DNA from: Ulvibacter sp. MAR_2010_11
GTDB lineage: Bacteria > Bacteroidota > Bacteroidia > Flavobacteriales > Flavobacteriaceae
Reading direction: 5' to 3'
Length of the DNA stretch: 64,000 bases
NCBI RefSeq assembly: GCF_002813135.1
Contig: NZ_PHTY01000001.1
Span: 1,979,501 to 2,043,500, forward strand
Shown: piece by piece, positions 53,040 to 62,623 of the stretch
How the letters are laid out: every line of letters begins with the position of its first letter
How positions within the stretch are numbered: the first letter of the stretch is position 1
Position numbers and translations under genes: made by a program
Notes under the pieces: generated by a model
Told to the model about the DNA's origin: nothing
Seen by the model: the letters and a program-made list of their open reading frames with translations, nothing else
The model's database searches: none

Positions 53040-53092
53040 CTTCACTCTTCACTCTTCACTCTTCACTGCTCACCGTTCACCCTTCACCCTCA
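53040..53092. repeat. Heptanucleotide array locus C (inverted orientation)
   Basis: CTTCACT x4 followed by GCTCACC, GTTCACC and CTTCACC, seven words in one register from 53040 to 53088. These are complements of the GTGAAG-type words of loci A and B. Upstream, TGAGATT x2 (53008-53021) and a TTTGGGA word (complement of the AAATCCC family) appear. The array runs straight into the stop codon of the ATP-grasp gene (TCA at 53090-53092). Confidence 0.9.
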
Positions 53093-54133
53093 CAACGTTG
53101 CCAATCTACTGTTAAACAAGTAGTTTTCGTAAGTCTTGCTATAATGCACTTTTTTCTCGATAGATTTTATGACTTCAGTTGAGAAATCGGTTTTGTACAT
53201 ATTCCCCATGACATTGAGCCCTCCAGGACTGAAGACATTGATTTCCATTAATTTATCTCCCACAATATCGATTCCTACCAAAAACATCCCGTCCTGTACC
53301 AGTTTTGGGCGTACAATTTCGGCAAGCTCCATAATTTTATCGGTCATTTTTGCAGGATGTGGTTTTCCGCCTGCATGAATATTACTGCGAATGTCTCCAC
53401 TGGCATTTACCCGCTTCATGATGGCGTATTTGCCGTCGGCCGATTTCAACGGCTCGCCATTCATTAAAAAGAGACGGGTATCCCCATCTTTGGCATCGGC
53501 TAAATACTCCTGCGCAATTACATAACCATCCCTGCAAATCGCGTCGATGGTTTGTGTAAGGTTGTGTTCGTTTTTCTTGTCCATCATAAACACATTCGTT
53601 CCTCCTGAGCCCTGGAGGGGTTTAAGTATCATTTTTTGTTTCTGCTCTTTAAAAAATTCTTTTATTTCCTGATGATCCCTGGAAATGATGGTTCTGGGGC
53701 GTAATATTTCAGGAAAATGCTGAAAATACATCTTGTTAATGGCTCCGGCCAAGCTATTCGGGTGGTTTAGCACAAGTACATTATCTCGCGTGGCGATTTC
53801 ACCAAAAATAAAAGCGGCATTCTGCGCCCAGTTGCGTTCGTTTATATCGTCCGACGGATCATTTCGAAGAAATAGAACATCAAGCTCTTTAGAAGATACG
53901 CGTGTAAATTTTTCCTTCTGAAGCGCTTTAAAATACGTTTCCTGTGTTTTAAAGATCTGCCCGCTAATGGTCTTACAGCGAGCAGAAAGATGACCATCAC
54001 TTGCATAGGCCAATTCGCCAACCCCAATAAAAAATACTTCATGTTCCCTTTTGTAGGCTGCAAAACCCAAAGCCGGAGTAGTGAAATTAGGCTTTTCGGT
54101 TGCATGGTCGTTTATTATAAATGCAATTTTCAT
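53090..54133 (-). CDS. GshB-like ATP-grasp ligase
   Basis: 347 aa. The prokaryotic glutathione-synthetase N-domain opens with 'MKIAFIINDHATEKPNFTTPALG' features; the ATP-grasp region includes 'LRPRTIISRDHQEI', 'MILKPLQGSGGTNVFMM' (phosphate-binding glycine loop), 'YVIAQEYLADAKDGDTRLFLMNGEPL' and the metal-binding 'GIDIVGDKLMEINVFSPGGLN'. It would ligate an amino acid or peptide to a carboxylate using ATP. Whether the product is glutathione is doubtful: no gamma-glutamylcysteine ligase is nearby and the next gene is a DUF1704 metallopeptidase, only 6 nt upstream. See findings for a ligation/removal idea. Confidence 0.88.
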   Translation of the reverse strand: MKIAFIINDHATEKPNFTTPALGFAAYKREHEVFFIGVGELAYASDGHLSARCKTISGQIFKTQETYFKALQKEKFTRVSSKELDVLFLRNDPSDDINERNWAQNAAFIFGEIATRDNVLVLNHPNSLAGAINKMYFQHFPEILRPRTIISRDHQEIKEFFKEQKQKMILKPLQGSGGTNVFMMDKKNEHNLTQTIDAICRDGYVIAQEYLADAKDGDTRLFLMNGEPLKSADGKYAIMKRVNASGDIRSNIHAGGKPHPAKMTDKIMELAEIVRPKLVQDGMFLVGIDIVGDKLMEINVFSPGGLNVMGNMYKTDFSTEVIKSIEKKVHYSKTYENYLFNSRLATL

Positions 54134-54139
54134 ATGTTT

Positions 54140-55963
54140 CTAGTTTAATAATTCGGTAAGTTTTACACCTTTTCTAAGATTTTCTAATCGTTTTTTAACA
54201 CTGTCACGCTCCAAAAATCGAGGCAATACAGGAGGCTTTATTACATTCCTATGCAGTAACTCCTCAATGAGTTGAATATGCGTTATATTGAATTTGCCCG
54301 TATACAGGGGTTCCAATTCCCCTCCATCCTTTAAATATTGCAGCAGATATATGAGACCTGCCAGATACACAGCGTCTTTTGTAAGACCCCCACCGCGATA
54401 GATACGCATGGTTATATAGTATGCGGTCTTTTCGGGGAAACTATGTTTTTGCTCAAGGAGACGGAATGTTTCAATAAAAGTCGCATTGTGGACCATGGCA
54501 TTGGCCGCTACCACTCGTCCGGCCAGTAATCGAAGTCGGTTGACCGTGAGACCATCCACGAGATATTCAGCTAACACAGCCAAACCTTCCTGCAATTGGT
54601 CATACCCGGCAAAACCGGCATACATTTGTTTAATCGGCTGTTTTTTCCCGTTACAATAGGTTAAAATATGTGTTCCCACTTCATGCTGAATCAATGCGTC
54701 ACAGCGTCCAACATCCATGGATAAATCGTCACTAATTAATAATTTAGTTTCAGAAACCATAATGCCAACTACGTCCTTTCGTATCTCGAGAGACAGCGGT
54801 AGTTGAGGAAATTTTTCCTGATAATAATCCAATTCTATCTGAGCACGCTCTGCAAACTCATAGCAGTTAAACCGTTCCAGCTTTTCCGGATTATCACCCT
54901 GAGGAAACTTTTCAAGCAGTGCCTGTGCGCCAAATAACACATCGGCTTCTATTGCGCCGTACAAGCTTTCACCTATAAATCGGAAGTTTTCGGTACCTCG
55001 TTCTTCGAGCATGGTGAGTTGCTTTTCAATTTCCAGACGTTTGTCCCTTAAAATAAAGGACAGGGTGGGGTCGTCCACTTTTTCGATTGGGATATCGTAT
55101 AATTTTCGTTTTTCCTGCTCGGGATCCAGCGCAATGAGTCGGTAGTTAAATGCCGGAGTTTTTGTGAATTCGTTCTTTTTAAAAATATCCCATTGTTTCG
55201 AACTGTTTACGGGAGTGGTTCGAAGTAAAAAGGACATCTTTTCACTTATCTCTGCGAGCGTCGTGTCTGCTTCAAGCGTAATCTTATCGAGATTGGTCTT
55301 CCCAAGCATGAGATAATGATCGTACGGATTTGAAGTCTGAACCCGAATAAATTCATATACCGCTCTTTTAATTATTTCTGAAAGACGGGAGACAAACTTT
55401 CTGTAAAAAAGTGAAAAAATTTCATTCTCTTCAGGACGTTCGTAAATAGTGGGAACTGCGAGACCTACGATAAGGCCTCCCGATTCTTTAGATTCTTCCA
55501 TGTTTAGCAATTCTTCAAGATGATCGGGATGTCTTTTGTGTGTATCAGATATTGTGACACTTATTTCGGGATAGATAACTCTTAACTCATTGATACCATC
55601 TTCGAATGCCTTGATGGTTGCCGGGGCTTTCGATTTTGGGCAGGAAATTTCGAACTCCGCCTGATGGTCTTTTCGTACCGGCCACATTTCAATAATCAAA
55701 AAGGCGTTTAATTTTTCTGAAATAGCAGTAGAGAGACATTCCAATAAGTCTGAAACAGGATATGTGTCCTTTACTATTAAATAGGAGCCCTGTGTTTTTA
55801 GTAAACCCGAAAATAAATGATCGGTTTCCTTATAACGATACACACATATATAGGGTAATAATTTATCGATGTGAAGGATTCCTCCGTCCGGTAACAATTG
55901 GTTAACGGGCAGTTCACTCTCCAAATTCTGACAAACTTGTTCTAAAAGGTCGGTTGCGATCAT
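54140..55963 (-). CDS. DUF1704 (QEGLA-motif) metallopeptidase family protein
   Basis: 607 aa. The zinc motif HEVGTH (H427-H432, an H-E-x3-H pattern) and 'LQEGLAVLAEY' (E459, probable third ligand) define the family once named 'flavohemoglobin expression-modulating QEGLA motif protein'. Eukaryotic relatives include the MATCAP/TMCP tyrosine carboxypeptidases. The first 330 residues carry no recognised domain; 'IRVQTSNPYDHYLMLGKT' and 'RPEENEIFSLFYRKF' are family segments. It is cytosolic (no signal peptide). It is the first gene of a two-gene operon with the ATP-grasp ligase; the next start is 6 nt after the stop. The substrate in bacteria is unknown. Confidence 0.9.
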   Translation of the reverse strand: MIATDLLEQVCQNLESELPVNQLLPDGGILHIDKLLPYICVYRYKETDHLFSGLLKTQGSYLIVKDTYPVSDLLECLSTAISEKLNAFLIIEMWPVRKDHQAEFEISCPKSKAPATIKAFEDGINELRVIYPEISVTISDTHKRHPDHLEELLNMEESKESGGLIVGLAVPTIYERPEENEIFSLFYRKFVSRLSEIIKRAVYEFIRVQTSNPYDHYLMLGKTNLDKITLEADTTLAEISEKMSFLLRTTPVNSSKQWDIFKKNEFTKTPAFNYRLIALDPEQEKRKLYDIPIEKVDDPTLSFILRDKRLEIEKQLTMLEERGTENFRFIGESLYGAIEADVLFGAQALLEKFPQGDNPEKLERFNCYEFAERAQIELDYYQEKFPQLPLSLEIRKDVVGIMVSETKLLISDDLSMDVGRCDALIQHEVGTHILTYCNGKKQPIKQMYAGFAGYDQLQEGLAVLAEYLVDGLTVNRLRLLAGRVVAANAMVHNATFIETFRLLEQKHSFPEKTAYYITMRIYRGGGLTKDAVYLAGLIYLLQYLKDGGELEPLYTGKFNITHIQLIEELLHRNVIKPPVLPRFLERDSVKKRLENLRKGVKLTELLN

Positions 55964-56135
55964 AGTATCCTAAATTACTATAATTGGACGTCCTTTGTGT
56001 TTTTAAAGACGACATTTAGCATACATTTAACTGAAAAGAACCATTCTCTAACGAAATATTTAGAATTCAAAAAAACCTTAAAAAAAAGCTGTTAAATTTT
56101 TCTAATAACCCTTTAGTCAACTTATTTTTTTCAAC

Positions 56136-56143
56136 TACTTTTG
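56136..56143 (+). promoter_or_regulatory. -7 promoter element immediately before guaA
   Basis: TACTTTTG (TAnnTTTG) ends 3 nt before the ATG at 56147, implying a leaderless or near-leaderless mRNA. Confidence 0.6.
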
Positions 56144-56146
56144 CCT

Positions 56147-57676
56147 ATGCAAAACAACGTCCTAATTTTAGATTTTGGATCGCAGTATACGCAGCTTATT
56201 GCAAGGCGCGTTAGAGAGCTGAACATCTATTGCGAAATACATCCATATCACCATATTCCTGAGAATTTAGAACCTTTTAAAGCCGTAATTTTATCGGGGA
56301 GCCCGTTTTCGGTGCGCGCCGAGGATGCTCCGCATCCCGATCTTTCACAAATAAAAGGTCACAAACCGCTGTTGGCGGTTTGTTACGGCGCGCAGTATCT
56401 GGCACATTTTAATGGTGGTAGCGTAGCACCTTCAAATATTAGAGAATACGGCCGTGCGAAATTGTCTACAATCCTCAATAGAAATACGCTCTTTGCAGGG
56501 ATTAAAGAAGGGACACAGGTATGGATGAGTCATAGTGACACCATCGCCAAACTTCCCGAAAAAGGAGTGCGCCTAGCTAGCACCGACGACGTTGCAAATG
56601 CTGCCTTCTTTATTGAAGACGAAGAAACCTATGCCATCCAATTTCACCCGGAAGTATATCATACAACCGATGGCAAACAACTGCTGGAAAATTTTCTGGT
56701 GCATATTGCAGGCGTCGCTCAAACCTGGACACCTGCCGCATTCGTGGACAGCACAGTACAATCGTTACAAGACCAACTGGGTAAAGACAAGGTCGTTCTT
56801 GGCCTGAGCGGTGGAGTAGATTCTACCGTAGCGGCGATTCTTTTAAATAAGGCAATCGGGAAAAATTTATACTGCATATTTGTAAACAACGGATTGCTCC
56901 GTAAAGACGAATTTAACAGTGTATTGGAACAATACAAAGGAATGGGTCTTAATGTAAAAGGAGTGGATGCTTCGGCACGTTTCTTGAAAGCCCTGGAAGG
57001 ATTAAGTGATCCGGAGGAAAAACGGAAGGCTATTGGAAATTCCTTTATTGAAGTATTCGATGCCGAAGCGCATTTGCTGGAAGATGTGGATTGGTTGGCA
57101 CAGGGAACTATTTATCCCGATGTTATCGAAAGTGTTTCCGTAAATGGTCCTTCGGTTACTATTAAATCACACCATAACGTGGGTGGTCTACCCGATTTTA
57201 TGAAACTGAAAGTTGTGGAGCCCTTGCGAATGCTGTTTAAAGATGAGGTAAGACGTGTTGGAAAAGAAATGGGAATCGATCCCGAATTATTAGGAAGACA
57301 CCCGTTTCCCGGTCCCGGACTTGCCATTCGAATTTTAGGCGATATCACCGCCGAAAAAGTTCGTATCTTACAAGAGGTAGATGCCATATTTATTAATGGT
57401 CTTAAGAAATGGGATTTGTACAACAAGGTGTGGCAGGCCGGAGCAATATTATTGCCGGTACAAAGTGTGGGAGTAATGGGTGACGAACGAACCTACGAAA
57501 AAGTAGTTGCGCTACGTGCGGTGGAATCCACAGATGGAATGACTGCAGATTGGGTAAATTTACCCTATGAATTTTTACAGGAAACCAGTAATAATATAAT
57601 AAACAGGGTAAAAGGCGTTAATAGAGTAGTGTACGATATAAGTTCGAAGCCACCGGCCACAATTGAATGGGAATAA
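56147..57676 (+). CDS. guaA: GMP synthase (glutamine-hydrolysing)
   Basis: 509 aa from the ATG at 56147; a TTG six nt upstream lies in the promoter. The class I amidotransferase domain (about 1-190) has its nucleophile C79 in 'AVCYGAQY' and 'QFHPEVYHT'. The ATP-pyrophosphatase motif '[12 protein letters not shown]' follows near 215, and the C-terminal dimerisation domain ends '[11 protein letters not shown]', the canonical GuaA end. It aminates XMP to GMP. It is followed one nt after its stop by a LysM lipoprotein gene. Confidence 0.98.
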   Translation: MQNNVLILDFGSQYTQLIARRVRELNIYCEIHPYHHIPENLEPFKAVILSGSPFSVRAEDAPHPDLSQIKGHKPLLAVCYGAQYLAHFNGGSVAPSNIREYGRAKLSTILNRNTLFAGIKEGTQVWMSHSDTIAKLPEKGVRLASTDDVANAAFFIEDEETYAIQFHPEVYHTTDGKQLLENFLVHIAGVAQTWTPAAFVDSTVQSLQDQLGKDKVVLGLSGGVDSTVAAILLNKAIGKNLYCIFVNNGLLRKDEFNSVLEQYKGMGLNVKGVDASARFLKALEGLSDPEEKRKAIGNSFIEVFDAEAHLLEDVDWLAQGTIYPDVIESVSVNGPSVTIKSHHNVGGLPDFMKLKVVEPLRMLFKDEVRRVGKEMGIDPELLGRHPFPGPGLAIRILGDITAEKVRILQEVDAIFINGLKKWDLYNKVWQAGAILLPVQSVGVMGDERTYEKVVALRAVESTDGMTADWVNLPYEFLQETSNNIINRVKGVNRVVYDISSKPPATIEWE

Positions 57677-57677
57677 T

Positions 57678-59582
57678 ATGAAGTCAATTTTTTATATAGC
57701 ATTAGTTTGTATTTTCAGCATGGGCTGCAGTACGCTGGCTCAGAAACAAGATTACAATACACATCGCGTTGAAAAAGGCGAAACCGTGTACAGCATAGCC
57801 AAAAAATATAACACCTCCGAAGAAGCCATCTATCGCTTAAATCCGAATGCTAAAAACGGACTAAAAGTGAATTCGTTAGTCTTCCTTCCTGAAACCGATG
57901 TAATCAATGACGTGAATGGGGATGTTTCTTTTAAAATGCACCGTGTAAAGCGCAAAGAGACCTTGTTTGGTATTGCTCAGTTATACAATATTCAGATTGA
58001 CGATATTAAAAAACACAACAAAGAACTCTATTCAAGAGAGCTCAATAAAGGTGAAAAAATTCGTATTCCTGTTCGGGCCAGGAGCGGAAATACAACAGTA
58101 GTAACCACCGAGACAAATACAAACTCGGAAATGGGAAAACATACCGTGCTCTCCAAAGAAACCAAATTCGGAATTGCGCGTAAATACGGAATTAGCTTGG
58201 CCGAATTAGAAACTTTAAATCCTAGTATGGGTGAAAGCCTTCAGGTAGGAGCTGTTTTAATTGTCCCGAAAACTGAAGTAGTTGCCTCGGCCACCATCGA
58301 AGATGAAAAATACACCTTTTACGAAGTGAAACCCAAAGAAGGGTTTTATAGGCTGAAAGTGAAGTTAGGACTCTCTCAGGAAGAAATTGTTGCCCTAAAC
58401 CCCTATGCAAAAGACGGGCTTAAGGAAGGAATGATTTTAAAAATTCCAAAGGAAAGCGCGGCAGTTATTTCAAGTAATGTTCCTATTGTAGATCTTGAAA
58501 ACAGAATCAAAAATAGATCCACAAAGCGCATAGCTTTAATGTTACCTTTTCGTTTAAATCGTTCCGTAACCGATTCTACAGGAACCAATACCGACCTGTT
58601 AAAAAGTGATGCAACGCTACGAGTGGCGCTCGATTTTTACAGTGGAGTGCTCATGGCTACAGAATTTGCAAAAGATAAGGGAATATCAACCACTTTAGAT
58701 GTCTATGATACCGAAGCCAGTGAGAGCAAAGTGAGTAGTATTATTTCAAAAAATAATTTCGACAATGTAGATGCAGTGATTGGTCCCTTACTCCGCAAAA
58801 ACGTAGAAAAAGCGGCAGCCGATCTTCGCAACACCGATACACCTGTTTTTTCACCATTAAGCAATAAAGAAATAAAAATATCATCCAATTTATTTCAAAC
58901 ATTGCCTACCGATGAGATGCTTCAAGAACGAATGCTCGAATACCTTCTGGAGCATACAGCCGGGAAAAATATTATCCTTATAAGCGATGCGAAGAAAAGT
59001 GCATCTAAGCAACTAATTCTGGCAGCTTTGGAGAATGTAAAAACGTTGACTCCACGAGAAAAAGGATTTCTGTATGCAAGTGATATACAAGGAAAAATTG
59101 ATGCTGCTCGTGAAAACTGGGTTATCCTGGAATCGGCAGATCCGGTGGTAGTAAGTAATGTGGTTGGCTTGTTAAACGGTATGCCCGAATCTTATAAATT
59201 AAGACTATTTACCCTCGATAAAAACGATGCTTACGATTACCACGATGTATCCAATGTGCATCTGGCAAAATTAGGATTCACTTTTCCTTCGGTAAATAGA
59301 AGTTATAATTACAAAGAAAAGAACGCCTTTCTTACCAGTTATAAAAATAAATACGGTGTCTTGCCCAATAGATATGCGGTTCGCGGATTTGATGTCACTT
59401 ACGACGTGCTGTTGCGATTGGCTTCGGGAGACGATTTGCACGAAGCATCCTCCAATGAGATAGAGACCGAGTACATTGAGAATAAATTTCGCTACAGTAA
59501 GAAACTCTTCTCGGGGTATCAGAACGAGGCTACCTATATCATTAAATACAATAAAGAACTCCAATTCGAGGAAGTAAAATGA
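57678..59582 (+). CDS. LysM-repeat lipoprotein with periplasmic-binding-like domain
   Basis: 634 aa from the ATG at 57678, one nt after guaA; an in-frame upstream ATG overlaps guaA. The lipobox is 'FSMGC' (C17). Four LysM-type repeats follow at about 28-72, 88-133, 153-196 and 210-258 (for example 'HRVEKGETVYSIAKKYNTS'). From about 280 to 630 a type I periplasmic-binding-like domain is suggested by 'IALMLPFRLNRS', 'DFYSGVLMATEFAKDKGI' and 'AVIGPLLRKNVEKAA'. It probably binds peptidoglycan and a small ligand at the envelope, resembling LpoA-like regulators; function not established. It overlaps osmC by 4 nt. Confidence 0.9.
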   Translation: MKSIFYIALVCIFSMGCSTLAQKQDYNTHRVEKGETVYSIAKKYNTSEEAIYRLNPNAKNGLKVNSLVFLPETDVINDVNGDVSFKMHRVKRKETLFGIAQLYNIQIDDIKKHNKELYSRELNKGEKIRIPVRARSGNTTVVTTETNTNSEMGKHTVLSKETKFGIARKYGISLAELETLNPSMGESLQVGAVLIVPKTEVVASATIEDEKYTFYEVKPKEGFYRLKVKLGLSQEEIVALNPYAKDGLKEGMILKIPKESAAVISSNVPIVDLENRIKNRSTKRIALMLPFRLNRSVTDSTGTNTDLLKSDATLRVALDFYSGVLMATEFAKDKGISTTLDVYDTEASESKVSSIISKNNFDNVDAVIGPLLRKNVEKAAADLRNTDTPVFSPLSNKEIKISSNLFQTLPTDEMLQERMLEYLLEHTAGKNIILISDAKKSASKQLILAALENVKTLTPREKGFLYASDIQGKIDAARENWVILESADPVVVSNVVGLLNGMPESYKLRLFTLDKNDAYDYHDVSNVHLAKLGFTFPSVNRSYNYKEKNAFLTSYKNKYGVLPNRYAVRGFDVTYDVLLRLASGDDLHEASSNEIETEYIENKFRYSKKLFSGYQNEATYIIKYNKELQFEEVK

Positions 59583-59983
59583 GCACAGCAAAAGTAACCT
59601 ACGTGGGTAATCTTCGTACAGAATGCGAACACCTGAATTCGGGAAGAACATATATTACAGACGCGCCCGTCGATAACAATGGAAAAGGAGAGGCTTTTTC
59701 TCCAACCGATACGGTCGCTACCGGACTTGCCAATTGTATGCTAACCACCATGGGGATTAAGGCCATGGGGTTGAATATTATCTTGGACGGATCAACAGCC
59801 TTGGTTACAAAGACAATGGCTGCAAACCCGCGACGGATTTCAAAAATTGAAGTGGTGATGGACTTACCTGCAAATATTGACAGGAAGTCTCAGCAGATTC
59901 TTGAAAATACCGCAAATACATGTCCGGTGCATTATAGCTTGCATCCGGATATTGTACGAAGTGTTGTATTTAATTGGGGATAA
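59579..59983 (+). CDS. OsmC/Ohr family peroxide-reductase-like protein
   Basis: 134 aa. The two redox cysteines are C53 ('GLANCMLTTMG') and C115 ('NTCPVHYSL'), as in OsmC. The alternation of strands and a central helix fits the swapped-dimer fold. It would reduce organic hydroperoxides with thiol cofactors, for which bacillithiol is a plausible partner given bshC; that link is inference. It is third in the guaA transcript, coupled to the LysM gene by a 4-nt overlap. Confidence 0.9.
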   Translation: MSTAKVTYVGNLRTECEHLNSGRTYITDAPVDNNGKGEAFSPTDTVATGLANCMLTTMGIKAMGLNIILDGSTALVTKTMAANPRRISKIEVVMDLPANIDRKSQQILENTANTCPVHYSLHPDIVRSVVFNWG

Positions 59984-60025
59984 GACAATTACTCAATAAA
60001 TAGTAATTTTTGTCGTTACTTTTTT

Positions 60026-60562
60026 ATGAAACTACTCATTGCTCTTTTTTTCATAAGTCTTATGACTTTTTCTTCAGAAAACAACACGGAAAAAATTGCG
60101 TGGAGCGAAGATTATAAACTTTCCTGGGCCGATTTCCAAGGAATCCCAAATGGGGGGAGTAGTTTTGTAGCAAGTACCAATTCGGGGATGTCTTTTTCAT
60201 TTTCGTATGGTTCGAAGAATGGCGTGATTGAATACGATTTTACAATTGAAAGTAATTTCTATCCCAAACTTTCATGGTACCGAAGAGGAGCTGTATCAGA
60301 TTATATTTTACAGCACGAACAAACACATTTCGATATTTCGGAATTGCACACGCGTATTTTCAGAAAAAGAATGGAGGAAGCCACCTTTTCAGGAAAGATA
60401 AAGGCCGAAGTCTACGCCTTGTATGAAAAGACCGAAGCTGAAAGAAAAGAAATGCAACGGCGCTACGACGAAGAAACCAATCATTCACAAATACAGGCGT
60501 CTGAAGCAGCATGGCAGATTTTTGTTGCCAAACAACTCAGAGAATATGGCCGCTGGAAATAA
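60026..60562 (+). CDS. DUF922 domain protein, putative zinc-dependent protease
   Basis: 178 aa. A hydrophobic N-terminus (about 1-16) suggests export. 'KLSWADFQGIPNGGSSFVA' and the zinc motif 'HEQTHFDISELH' (HExxH-like) are DUF922 hallmarks. A charged coiled-coil-like helix follows (about 140-165). The substrate is unknown. It overlaps the DUF3820 gene at its 3' end by 17 nt. Confidence 0.88.
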   Translation: MKLLIALFFISLMTFSSENNTEKIAWSEDYKLSWADFQGIPNGGSSFVASTNSGMSFSFSYGSKNGVIEYDFTIESNFYPKLSWYRRGAVSDYILQHEQTHFDISELHTRIFRKRMEEATFSGKIKAEVYALYEKTEAERKEMQRRYDEETNHSQIQASEAAWQIFVAKQLREYGRWK

Positions 60563-60797
60563 TCCCTCTTCAACATCCTCAAACCCAAATCCCAAACATC
60601 TTATCGAATTGGCAAACTATAAAATGCCCTTCGGGAAATACAAGAATTACTATCTCGTAAACATTCCGGAACCGTATTATGTATGGTTTAAACAAAAAGG
60701 CTTCCCCAATGGGAAACTGGGCCGTATGCTTCAGGAAATGTATGAAATCAAATTAAATGGCCTGGAAGATTTGGTGCGAAAACTCATTGATAGGTAA
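60546..60797 (+). CDS. DUF3820 family small protein
   Basis: 83 aa from the ATG at 60546 (MAAGNNPSSTSSNPNP...). Only the last 65 residues look folded: 'ELANYKMPFGKYKNYYLV', 'PEPYYVWFKQKGFPNGKLGRML', the DUF3820 pattern also fused to the exonuclease at 34882-35658. The serine-, asparagine- and proline-rich first 20 residues come from AAACCC/AAATCCC-like DNA that resembles the heptad words. Function unknown; a nuclease-associated role is suggested by the fusion elsewhere in this window. Confidence 0.85.
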   Translation: MAAGNNPSSTSSNPNPKHLIELANYKMPFGKYKNYYLVNIPEPYYVWFKQKGFPNGKLGRMLQEMYEIKLNGLEDLVRKLIDR

Positions 60798-60842
60798 ACT
60801 AGATTCGAAACTGCTCATCGTTGTTGGATTGTTGATATTTAA

Positions 60843-62522
<1,680 letters not shown>

Positions 62523-62623
62523 GCGACAATTTGGCGGAATGTAAAGAAAGGTCGGATAATTGATTAAAGATTGACAACATAAATTAACTACTTCTGAAAA
62601 TGCTTCGGAAGCACCAATAAAAT

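Noticed and set aside
62601-62613. TGCTTCGGAAGCA palindrome between pyrG and yidC as a terminator.
   Set aside because: The arms leave a single-base loop and no T tract follows, so it does not form a terminator; pyrG and yidC may be co-transcribed.
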